Source of the DNA: Gymnorhina tibicen | Taxonomy: Eukaryota; Chordata; Aves; Passeriformes; Artamidae | DNA length: 64,000 nucleotides | NCBI GenBank assembly: GCA_013399875.1 | Contig: VXAZ01007723.1 | Location: 125,858 to 189,857, forward strand | Direction of reading: 5' to 3' | Shown: one piece after another, positions 38,355-49,700 of the stretch | Layout: each line of letters begins with the position of its first letter | Numbering within the stretch: the stretch's first letter is position 1 | Program-made: the position numbers and the translations under genes | The notes under the pieces: generated by a model | Told to the model about the DNA's origin: nothing | Databases searched by the model: none | The model's input: only the letters and a program-made list of their open reading frames with translations

Positions 38355-38525
38355 ATAAGGTCAGAATGACTGAAGTGGGAAAGGACCTCAGGAGATAATC
38401 TAGTTCCAACATCCCATGCTGAAGCTGGATGAAGCTAGTGCAGTTTGCCCAAGACCTTGTCCAGTTGGTTTTGACTATCTCCAAGGTCTCCACATCTTCT
38501 TGAGACAAACTCTTCCTGTGCCAGA
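38355..38525 (-). mobile_element. Short CR1 3' fragment, minus strand
   Basis: Antisense CR1 3'-end sequence: GTGGGAAAGGACCTCAGGAG (about 38375), CATCCCATGCTGAAGCTGG (about 38410), CAGTTTGCCCAAGACCTTGT (about 38441) and TTTGACTATCTCCAAGGTC (about 38470). About 170 bp, diverged. The terminal octamer repeat is no longer clear. Confidence 0.85.
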
Positions 38526-39119
38526 TTGTGCTAAAAATGCTGTTTTCCTTTTCAAATGAGTCTCAAAGAATGGTTTGTCTTTTTTTTTAGTCTTTGTATT
38601 TCCAGTTCTATTTTCACTGACAGAAAAATGTAGCTATGTCTTCCCTACAACTTGACTTTGAAATAAAATTTCATCACTGTCCAATAATGATATTCTGCAA
38701 CCTGTCTTAAACTAAATGGAAGACCAAAGTTTTTTTATGCTCAGAGTCCTGAAACCAAATCCAGCTTCTTACAAACTGAATGATATTTTCTGTTGCAAAT
38801 CAAATTTAATAAAGTGATTATGAAGTTATGAGGTATCTTTTGTGTTGTCCTTAAAACTTGCAAGTAACTTTCAGATGTGTCTTCCTTCTGATATGAACTT
38901 GATGCAAATCTATGTAACTTCTGATGAGTTCATATCATTTTTTCGTATCTTTCTCTTTCTTCTCAGGAGTTCCCAAGGCTGAGCTGTGGGTAAACTGCAC
39001 TGATTACAGCTTCAGTAATCCGTCTTGGTCCATCCCTGTCAGCCTGATAAGTCAAAGTCATTTCACTCCTTTGCCTCTCCTTTGGTGGACATTACCAGTC
39101 TGTTATTTTAAAGTCTTTA

Positions 39120-39166
39120 GGAAAAAAAAAAAGAAAGAAAAAAGAAAGAAAGAGAAAAACAGAAGG
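39120..39166. repeat. A-rich purine tract (GAAA)n
   Basis: About 47 bases of A with interspersed G, in imperfect GAAA units, bounded by pyrimidine-containing sequence. The lysine-rich end of the open frame at 38924-39169 is produced by this tract. Confidence 0.85.
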
Positions 39167-42100
39167 TAATATTTTTCAGCCTGTGAAAGACAGATTTTTC
39201 ACAGGGATTTTGTTTTTATCTTTCTTCATGCTTTCTTGAAACTAATTTGTCTATGATGGATGTTTCCGAATTGCCTCTCTACTAGTATGTTTCTCTTTTG
39301 CTGCTCTGCTGAGGAGCAGAATTCAGACATTTTCAAAACTTCAGGGATAAGAATAGTCTTCCTTAGTTGTACAAGTCTATATCAAGAGTAAGTAAACTGT
39401 ACCCTAGAGGTACTCCATTAGTAATAAACCTGGCATTAGCAATGTTAAACCCATAGTATTTATGACATAACATCGACATAAGAGTGAACAATGCTTAGAT
39501 TTAAATTTAGATTTATTCAACAGATTTCTGTTTCAGGAAGTTACAAAAAGCTCGTGTAGATTTTACACAAAAGTTTCAGCAAAAATATTTTTAAGAATTT
39601 TAAATCACATCCCAGGTTAGTCATAACACCTGAGACAGTAACATTTTTGTAGTGTCTTGAAATTTATGCTATGGAACTAAAAATAAAATGGTGCCAATTT
39701 GCCAAAATAGAAATGTGAAATTCAAACAAGAGAAGAAGGCTATTTTTATTATAAGATATTTATTTAACTATGAAATATTTTCTTCCTGTCATGTACCACT
39801 AAATATATAATATCAAATCAGGAAAAATAATATATTATATATTTTCTTATATTTTATCAAACTTAGCAAGTAAGAAACTGCACAGAAATGCCATCCATTA
39901 TGGGAGATGAGAATAAGCATAAAAATAAATCTAAATTTCTGGGGTTTAGGTCAGATGGATTATTAGTAGAATGGTAAAGACCACCTAGAATAGAAAAAGA
40001 AAAATGTCTTTATACAGATCCACGAACTAATTTGGGAGTAAATAGATTGTAGTCTGTCAGGATTTATTTCTGGAAAGGAAAGAAGCAGGAAGATTTTGGT
40101 GTTTTTGTCAAAATAAAATATTTTCTTATCTTTCCTAGTCCAGAAATTTTCCTCACACAACCCCTGTGAGAACCTGATGTAAATATGAACATAGAGAGAA
40201 ACAATCTGCAACAAAAAAATATCTCAGTGTTTTCAGTAGTTTTAAAAGGACTTTTGTGTTTATAGTTAAATGTATGACTCTGGGCTGCGCTGGACTAGGT
40301 AAGGAAAGAAATCCTTATAAAATACATGATAAAACATAAAAGAGCTTTCTCAGCATTATCTATTGAACAATAAATTGCATGAAACTTTTCCAGCACTCCG
40401 TTCTGGATCCCTGTTGCAGAAAGTTTGTTTGTTTCAATTTTTTTTCCATTTCACTAAATTAGCTTATATACAAAGACATCCATCAGTAGTCCTGGACACC
40501 CTAAGAGATTCTGCAATTCAAATCAGAAAGGAGGTAACAAACATCAAAAAATATAGCACAACTGATATGGAAGAGACCAACAAATACTTTTAAACATAAA
40601 TGTCTTTAAACAGTCATGGCCTTACTAAGTAAAATAACCAACAGACTGACTGTGAAGTCAGTATATTTTGGATGTCAGCAGACCTATGCTGTTTCAAATC
40701 AAATGGGCTACCCATTTTCAAAGCTGATGGACTTCCTTCGAAAGTATTTTAAATAATACAATTCTTTTATATTTTGACCACATTTCTTTTTACACTTATT
40801 TAAACACTATAATCAGGCAATGCTGCAAAGAAAACCGTCCTACGTCATTTGAAACTTCAAAGGTACAATCATGCTGCAATAATGTCTGTATTTATAAAGT
40901 ATTAATTTTTATTGCTTTTTGCTATTTTGGGAAAACTTCTAAGTCTAATATCATCATATTTATATAGAAAGAAACAAGCAAGTTCAGAGGCATTGAACTC
41001 AACACTGTAATATTAGAGGTTGGGCTTCATTTATAACCTCAAGCTCCAAGCAAAAGTTTCTCTAGTAGATATGTTTTGCAGCCAATGGAGAGAGAGCAAC
41101 TTAGCTCCAGAGGGTGATTAATCTTTAGCAAACTACAAACTGCCCTTAGGTACTGCCCTTTTTATTCCATAGAATGTGACGGAGCTACGTTCTTTATTAT
41201 TGAACTGTTTCCCTACATAAGAAAAAACAGTCATATAAATTTCAGATGACAGAAATGTGGATGGCTTAATTGATCAAAAAAGAAGCATCAGAGATTGTTG
41301 GAGGAAAATTTCAAAAAGAAAACTGTCATTTGAATGCAAAATCATTCTTACAGAATATTTCCTGCTGTTATACACTAAAACCCAGTTATTATCCTGCCTG
41401 CTTAGAAGCACATATATTGTTAAATTTGCAAGAAAATTCTTTAGGAAATAGAATGCAGTTGAAGGAAGAGACCTATTCATTTCACAGGTTTTCTTTCATT
41501 CTTTTAAGAGAGCTTCAAATTAATAGTTTCATATCTTACACTTCTACAATAGGTATCCGTAAGTCATAAGGGAGGGGAAAGAAGGAAAAACAGACACAAG
41601 ATACCTCTAGAAACAAAAAGAAAATAGAAAAAAAAAGCAAAAGAAAGAAACTTTGCTACATGTAAATTTCCAATCTCTCAACCTTTGAATAAAAGCCTGT
41701 CCCATATAGAACTAAACCAAGGGCTGAGCTTTGATGTCTGTGAGGCTAGAAGGTTCACTGAGTTTTGTGTGATATAGCACTACAAGGGTAAGTTCTGAAA
41801 AGAAATCTGAAACAGCCCAGACTTCTCATTTTGATTAAAATTCAGTGATTTCAAACAGTCTAGTGCATGTTTGCTTCCTGTAACATGTATGGGGAAAGTA
41901 GGATAAAAAACAAGTCTAAACATCAGAGTTGTCAATCAAGGAACAAGAAATTCAATTCATATCAAGGAACTAGCACTTCTTCCCCCTCCTTGATTTAAAG
42001 TAAGAAAAATGAATGTAAACATTGAATTAAGGAAAAGGCATTTTTAATAAACTTCAATATATTGAAGCTTGTGAATTAAATATAATCATTGATTAAAAAT

Positions 42101-42965
42101 ATAAAATAGGTCAGGAAAAATAATTAACCAGAGAAGATAAATTGATGCCTAATATTTTTCCTTTAGAAGATGAGGTTTTCTTTTAATAAAAAATATTTAC
42201 TTGCATAGGGTTTCCAAACAACAATAAGGAATTCTGATTTTTCTTGTTTTAAATAACACACAGGTGGGAATATTATCACGTATGGAATGAGATATCAAAT
42301 TACATACTTTACATATATTTTTTTTTAATTATATTGCAATTCAGCATATCAGAATCCCAAATTAGGAGTTGTTACTGTCTTTGTGATAGGTTAAATCTTT
42401 AAATTTAAATTCTTTCAGACTGTGGTGTGCTAAGAAGTAGAAGTACAAATGCTTATTCCCATCTCAAATTATTCAGTGGGAGTGCTTTGCTAGTCATCAA
42501 CCTTATCCTGCAGATCCTGCGAGAGCATTGCTCTCCACGAAGCTGTTGAAACTTATAAAGTTGTTATGTTGGTAAGGGGAAGAATCACAATCAGGCCCCT
42601 CAGTTCTCTGTTGTTGTTGGTGTGCAGCTGAACCTCTTATTTAATCTCTTATGAAAACCTAGATGGGACTTGGACTGCACAACATCTGTCACCATGAGCC
42701 TACATAGATGGTGGCTTATTACATGAAAAGGGAAAATATCCATATCCAAAGTAGATTATAGAAGACAATAAAGAAACTGCAACCTTTTCAAAACTCCATG
42801 TCCCAATGATCATGAAAATCAAGGTGTTTTGCTATAAGCACAGGTCAGCAGAAAATGGTTTCTCGATATACCTGTGACAAGGCTGGAAAAAGGATACATC
42901 TCAAAACACAGCTCTAGGAGTAAGTGAAACTTACTGGCCTCAAAATCATTATCTTTTTCCTGAAA

Positions 42966-42991
42966 TCTTTTATCAAAGTCTTTTATCAAAG
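42966..42991. repeat. Perfect 13-bp tandem duplication
   Basis: TCTTTTATCAAAG occurs twice head to tail without mismatch. It is likely recent slippage. Confidence 0.85.
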
Positions 42992-44703
42992 ACTGCTTCT
43001 GAAATTTATATTGATAGTAATATAGCTTAAATATTAAGTATACATGGTCCCTATAAGTAACTGAATCTCACCTATAATGTTTACATTAAGGTGAACCTAA
43101 TCACTCATCAGGTGCCTAAAACAATATCTACCTTAAAAACTTAAGAAGGGTAGACAAGTAGGATAAGAGTGATATTATATACCAAGTGTATATTAAACTT
43201 CTGGTAGAGTTAATACTATATAAATATTAAAATGATGATCCTCAATTTGTAACTTTCCCAGAAGAGTCCTGCACAACTATTCTGTAAACTCAACAACCTA
43301 AGCAGTTAATGTTTTAAGCATGAAAGCAGAAATTAAAAAGAAACAAAAGTCTTAGTCCAGTTAAGACATTTTGCATAACTTTTATTAAGATGAGACCCTA
43401 ATGTCAAGTAGCTGCAATTGCTATTTTATCAACCATAAATAGCTTTACCCTGTTTTTTGATCCTGTTGCACTTTTGTTATGAAGAACAATATTCAATACA
43501 GGAAGGATGGGTTTCAGTCAGAGAGTGAAACACCTGGGTCTGCATGTCTACAGATGTGCATGCAGGATTTAGTTGCTTAAACAGAGGCATCTAATGATGT
43601 TTGAAACATCCTCATATAACCCACCTGCTTTCTGGTTCTTATTCCAGAAGGTATGTATCTCTTGCAGTTGTGCTATAACTGCCAGCCCTGTTTAGTTGCT
43701 CAAAATATATATACAATGATGCACAAGGTCATTAAAATGGTACTAGATGCATAAGTTTTAGCAACTACACATCATTCTGGCTGTCAGTGATTGAAGAAAA
43801 CCTAGCTGATAACATCAGCAGCGTAATTCAGCTCAGCTGAAGGTAAACATCTGTGATTCTCTTATCCATAAACCTTTACTGTCTTTTGAGATAAACCTGC
43901 AGAAGATAGATGCCTTTCAAGAGGGACAGCTAGAGGCCAACCACAGTACCCTAAGATATCTAAAACTACCAAACTGGTTTTAGGTAATTGGATTTCCTAT
44001 TATAGGATTATCTATGAAGACTTTCAAAATCCTGGAACAATAACTGCCACAATATCAACCAATATTGCAATGATGTCACGAGAAAGACTTCCCATTAGAG
44101 TCTTCCTGAATTTTGCCTCACTCTGCTACAAACAACAAATTGAATTATATTTTCCCTACTTAAGCAACATTAGCCTTTATATTTTAGTTTTTGTGGTCAA
44201 AATACATCATCCCTAGTGAACAGAAGTTTAATTTACAGTCTAAGACACAAAAGAAACATGAAATGATATGGTCTTAGTCCTCCTCTCAGAAACACAGAAT
44301 GATGATCTGTAATGCAAAACACCTTGCTTAATATTGTTATTCAACATTTATGGATTCTTGAAAGATTAGTACTATTAAAATACCATTCCTGTACTACAAA
44401 GATTAAGTTTAGCTTGCATTCATGTTTTATTTTGAACATTTAAACATTACAAAACGTTCATGTTTGCTTTTCAATTGATTCTAGATATCTTCATGACAAA
44501 GCAACTAAATATTTAAGAGTTTGCTTACTGGAATGATTCAGTTGTAATTTCAATAAGATTGTGAAAATTGACAGCCTTTCCTGCAAGCAATATGCCTCTA
44601 GAATGTGGTCCATCTTAGACATAGTAATGCAATCATGATGAGCTGAAGTGTGATTATACTGAAGAGGGAGTATGCAAAACATAATTTGCTTAGGGTACGT
44701 GCA

Positions 44704-44800
44704 GCTGCGTGCTTCAGCCAGTGTAAATCAGTGAAGCCCATTTAAGTTAGTGGATCCCTACCAATCTGCATTAACTGAAACCCTGGCCCTGCATTTTCTT
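44704..44800. repeat. Possible amniote fold-back repeat
   Basis: The phrase CCAGTGTAAATCAGTGAAGC is followed about 35 bp later by an imperfect inverted counterpart (CTACCAATCTGCATTAACTG) and then by ACCCTGGCCCTGC. This matches, from memory, an old palindromic repeat of amniote genomes with GTGTAAATCAGCGTAG-like arms flanking a short AT/CA-rich centre. Arm pairing is partial after decay. It may be a relic of a non-autonomous DNA transposon; family name not certain. Confidence 0.45.
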
Positions 44801-46288
44801 CTCAACAGTCCTGAATATCAACATTGGTCTTAGTTCCTTATGAAATTCTATATTATAATAAAGTACTTATGTATGTTTAGCCAATCAATTTGCTGGGTAA
44901 ATGGAATAGTCTTAATGCTGTAATTGTGCAATTAGAATTACTTGGTCTGTGTAGAGCTAGCCATTCTTAGATTAGTAGATTGATAAGGATACAAAGAGAA
45001 GGCCAAAGCATTTTTTTAAACTGAAACTTTATTTCATTATCATGTAATTGGGTTAGGTTTTATTCCATTAGGTATTATTCCATATTTCAGTGGGTATGAT
45101 AAATATGAGGTGCCCTGACAATGATGCTCATACTAGGATTTGTCTTGTTCAAGGTTTATCTGGGGTAACATTACTGTCCCAACATTTGGTTTTGGAGCAC
45201 AGCATTTGGAACAGCCCAAATATCATGTTTACTGTGGAATAAAATATATTGTGCTTTACTGGTATAACTTTAGCACTTAAGCTTCTGTGTACAAGTTGTG
45301 ATGCATCGTCATTTCTAACTTCAGGAGAAAATGCAAGTGAATGCAAAGATTACTGTTAAAGATCCTGCTTTCCTTTCTGTTGTTTTTCTGGTCTTAACAG
45401 AACTTAATGCTAAACATGAGAAAGCATGGGAAAGGAATATTTAGAAAAGCTACAAAGTATTCAGCAATTTTTTTTTATTTCCATCAATATTTCTTTCCTG
45501 TGTAGGAGGATTATACCACAAAATATAAATCCTCTGTTTTACATTAATGAAGAATGGGATTCTTGTTATATTTATCATTGCTGTCTTTTTAGTGGCGCGT
45601 GTGCAGTAAAAGTTTATCTAGTTATAGGTATTTATTAATATCTATAGCAGGATATTAAACAACTCCTGGATAACGGCATGCAATTACCCCTGACACTAAT
45701 TTGTTTGAATAGTACAAGGGATGCCTTTGGCCTGAGCCAACTGGTACTCTGCAACAAAATTCCTGGGCGTTATTTGGGATTTAACATTAACCAGGAGTAT
45801 TTCTGAATATAGAGTTTGGATATGGCCACCCTCTTTTAAGGGTAGGTTGAGCTGGTTGGCACAAAACATTTGAAAATGGTCCCAAGGACTGTCTAGTTTA
45901 TTAGGCTAGATATAAATTATATGTCTCCCCTAAACTGTTCATATATTTTTTTTTCTGTTTTGAAGTGTGTTTTTTTGTTACAGCAAAAGTCTTATTTCCG
46001 ACAGTGGTAGCATCAATACTTAAAGGGAGAGGGCAAGAGGTTATTTCCTGGTATAAGTTCTCAGCTTTTTAAAACCTGAAATATGACTTCTGAAGCAAGA
46101 GATTGCACCCATATATCTTGTATTTCATGAGGCTTTGCCGTTTCTTCTTGAACCCACGCTGCAGTGTCCTGTCACAGTGCATTCTGCAATGTGTGTGCAC
46201 TGTATGCCTAATTTGTTCCAGTGGTCCATCACAATTTTATCATATTCAACTTTCTCTTTTATGCCAAACAGTGATTGCTCTATCCCTG
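44801..46288. other. Single-copy AT-rich DNA, no gene seen
   Basis: No exon, RNA gene or transposon supported. The right edge is the LTR end. Confidence 0.6.
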
Positions 46289-46735
46289 TGTGGTGGGTTG
46301 ACCCCATCTGGATACCAGGTGTCCACCAAAGCCAATCTATCACATCCCTTCACTGGACAGATGGGGAAAAATACAACAAAAGCTTTGAGATAAGGGCAGG
46401 GAGAGATCACTCAGTTACCATCACAGGCAAAACTGACTCAACTTGGGGAAATTAGTTTAATATATTACCAAAAAGTATATTACCTAATATATTACACAAA
46501 TCAGAGTAGGATAATAAGAAATAAAAACAAAACCTTAAACACCCCACCCCCCGCTCCTTACTGGGTTCAACTTCACTCCCGAATTCTCTAACTCCTCCAC
46601 CTCATCAGCTCAGTGTAGAGGGAATGTGGCTTATGGTTGCATTCATCACATGTTCTCTCTGCTACTCCTTCCTCCTCACACTCCTTGCCGGCCCCAGACT
46701 GGAGTCCCAGTCTGTTCAATACCTTCTCACATGAA
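46289..46735 (-). mobile_element. Truncated LTR, same family as 23.8 kb
   Basis: The left end TGTGGTGGGTTGACCCC is the reverse complement of the LTR 3' end at 24773. By-eye alignment continues through ATACCAGGTGTCCACCAAAG, the CAGGCAAAACTGACTCAACT region, ACTTGGGGAAATTAG, AATAAGAAATAAAAACAAAA, GGGTTCAACTTCACTCCCG and CATCACATGTTCTCTCTGC. Only about the 3' half of the LTR is present; the 5' part (right side) is lost or unrecognisable beyond about 46735. Compared with the other copy it carries an extra TATATTAC-rich segment near 46470-46495 and has lost AATAAA. No viral coding sequence is attached. Confidence 0.88.
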
Positions 46736-49700
46736 AGAGTACCCATAAACCTGTTTATTCTATTTTTTTTTTTCAGTTCTGTACCCATGGATATGCATTC
46801 AGACACATATGAATGAATCACAGCACAAACTGCAGAGCTACATATGCAGAAGTGTTTCCTTCCACAGCAGAAAAACAGAGCACCAGCTGCAAAGAAAGGA
46901 ATGTTTTAATTTATATCCCATATTTTAATTTATATCTCTTTAGGAGAGAAAACAATGTGAGAAAATAGATTCCATGTATTTAGGTGATCAGAGAAGGATT
47001 AAAGGAACCACTCTAACACTAGCTACATTAATGTACAGTGTTTTAAGCATAAGAAATCCAGTACTTTGGTTTTCTTTGATAAGGCTAATTCTAGCATTAG
47101 ATTTAAGAAAGTGTTGCACACCGTGGATGAAAGTAAGTCTAATCAAGCTTAGAATAAGCAAAAAACTAGCAGTATATGTCTTTATGCTGCTTAATATCTG
47201 CTTATTAACAGGAGTTTATGCCAAATTTCAATTACACGTGTTGAGTGATTTCTACCAGCCAGAACTTCTAAAGAACACTGAACCTAAATTGGTATGTTTC
47301 AAACATCATTCTCTCTCTTCCCTTTCAGCATGGATTCAGTTCCAAAAGTCAAATTTTGTCTCTTCTGTGTGTAAGCTTCTTATGCTTTTACTTTGGATGC
47401 TTGCTGTTTGTCTTCAGGTACATAAGGGATGCTGTGCCATTTTACTGCTCCTACAAAGGCCCGGAAAGCACTCTTAGTGTAGAAATAATCTACTTCCTGA
47501 TTTGATAAAGTGATTTAATGTAATTATCAGGGTTAATAATTTCAGGGAAGTTAATTGTGCTTCAAGCATATCAAGCATTTAATTTGTTTTCATTAAAAGA
47601 GAACTGTTTTTGTAGAAGGAGGCCTTGCAGAGTGTCCAGTTTTTAGGTAAATACAGAAATGGAGCAATTAATTTGCTTAGGGTAAGACTTAATGACAATA
47701 AACATTCCAGTGTAGAACTTACTTTATTAAGAGAATGTATGCTCATACAATTCCTTCACACTAATGATGCTTTAAGGCATTACGACTTCCTTATAAAGAT
47801 GAGGCCACTGCTTTAGTTCAGATCAAAGTCTGTGATTCTATCACAGCTTCTTGAAAAACCTGATAATTTAGTAAATCCATACATTCAAAAGTGCAAATCA
47901 CAGACGAACACTCTAAACAAAAAAATCATAAAAAAATCATATATCATACAGAATGAAACAAGGCCACCTTTTTTTTAAAACTCTTTTGATCTCTACATTT
48001 TAAAAAATAAAGACAATATAAAGCATAAAATATAGGGGGGAAAACATGGAACATTTATTCAATGCCCAGTATTTCCACTAAAATTCATTTGATCTTAAGA
48101 AGAACTGAGAAGTTGGGGGTTTTTTTGGTTTTCCCTATAAATGGGGTTTTCCTTCACTCTGAACAACTTAATATATGCATCAACTCTGTTATGATCTCTT
48201 TCTCTTACAGTAAATAATCTGATGCATCAAATTCATGGTAGCGCTTTGGTAGGACATCATTGCAGTAAGAGGGTGAAACGGACTGGTCTTCGAAATTCTG
48301 ACTGCATAGGAGACAGCGGACTGATGGGTCAGGAGAAGGAATAAGCAACTGAGCAGGAACATTATAAATACATGAATCTCTAACACTTCTGACTAGTGAC
48401 AAAAACGATTTTTTTTTCTGTCTGATATGGCTAGCTAAGCAGGCAAACAAGCCCAGGATCTTCATACAGCATTCTAAGCTTCACGCATCTTGAAAGTGTG
48501 AATCGTAAATAGTAAGCAAAGGAAGAAAATTCTCCAAAATGTGTTTTCAATTCTGCCAACATCAGCTCTCTGAGTTAATATTGACTAGACATTAGGAAAG
48601 AAAACTGATAAAATTAATAATAATAATAATTGTGAGACACCTAGCTGCAAACAACAGGATTAAGCGCAGAGAATTAACAATATAGGGAAATCCTCTGGCT
48701 TTGTCTGAAAGGAAGCCATAGGCATCTTCCTGGTTTTCTGCTTGCCTTAAAAAATAGTTGGAGATATAGTAGGCCATGATTATATTTAGTGAAGACAGTC
48801 ATATGGCTGGAATTCCAATGTATATGGACAAAGACTGTTAGAAACCAGAAGAGCTGACTCAATTATACTGAATGAATAGAACTCAAACTTCTTCTGTCAA
48901 GGGAACATTTGGCCTAAAGTTTTTCCTTTCTTTTGTAGTATTAAATTTGAAATAATTGTTTATATTTCAACATGTTCACTCTGCGTCTCCTGGGTACACT
49001 ATTGCATGGAAAACATTTGCTGTATCAGATTTTTCAAAGATCAATAACTCCCAGTGTTTCCTGCCCTTGGGACTTCTACGCATAGATTCTGATGCCGAAA
49101 ATTTTCATTGCATTGTCTTGCTAAAAGAGGTCTATTGGTTTATTTCTTTGTCTTCAGAATGCCATATTCTGGGAGAAATCATCACACTTAATAAAGAAAT
49201 CTATTTAGATTCTTTATTTCAATCCCAATTATTACAGCTCTCTTTCCTGCTGGTACTGTTAAGACCATTATATTTCCATATTAGTTCTAGGAACATTTCA
49301 ATTATAGAGGTCACTCAGTTGTTAATATGTGCTCATGTTCATCTGTAAACAAAACATTTTTTTTGTTTTCAAAAGAAATAACTAAAATATTATTATCAAA
49401 GATCTCCACAGTTTCTAACACTGATATGGTTAATCCTTAATCCCCTGTAGAGTTAATTAATACAAATATGCCTATTGACTAAAGTAGAGCACTGTGCTCC
49501 TAAAAACACAGAGCCTGGCTATATCTGACAGTCCCAGAATGCACAGGTTTTTAATAGTTAGGTAGCACAACTGGACTTCCAAAAAGACACAAAAAGTTAT
49601 CACTCCACCTGTCCATCAGAGACAGTCTATACCCTTGTTGTCCAGTTTATCACTCAAAGTTTGAAATTGAGTGATTATGTCATTCTTCGTTTCTCTATTC

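Larger units (their letters stand above)
38526..44703. other. Single-copy AT-rich DNA, no gene seen
   Basis: No gene is supported in these 6.2 kb. Minor features are an A-rich purine tract (39120-39166) and a perfect 13-bp tandem duplication (42966-42991). The rest is AT-rich, with scattered short AT palindromes such as the one near 39826-39841. Confidence 0.6.

Noticed and set aside
23839..46735. The two LTRs as ends of one provirus
   Set aside because: They are in opposite orientation, the second is truncated and the 22 kb between contains no retroviral coding remnants.
48956..49348. 130-codon plus-strand open frame
   Set aside because: No recognisable domain, promoter or splice context. 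The length is compatible with chance in 64 kb of AT-rich DNA.
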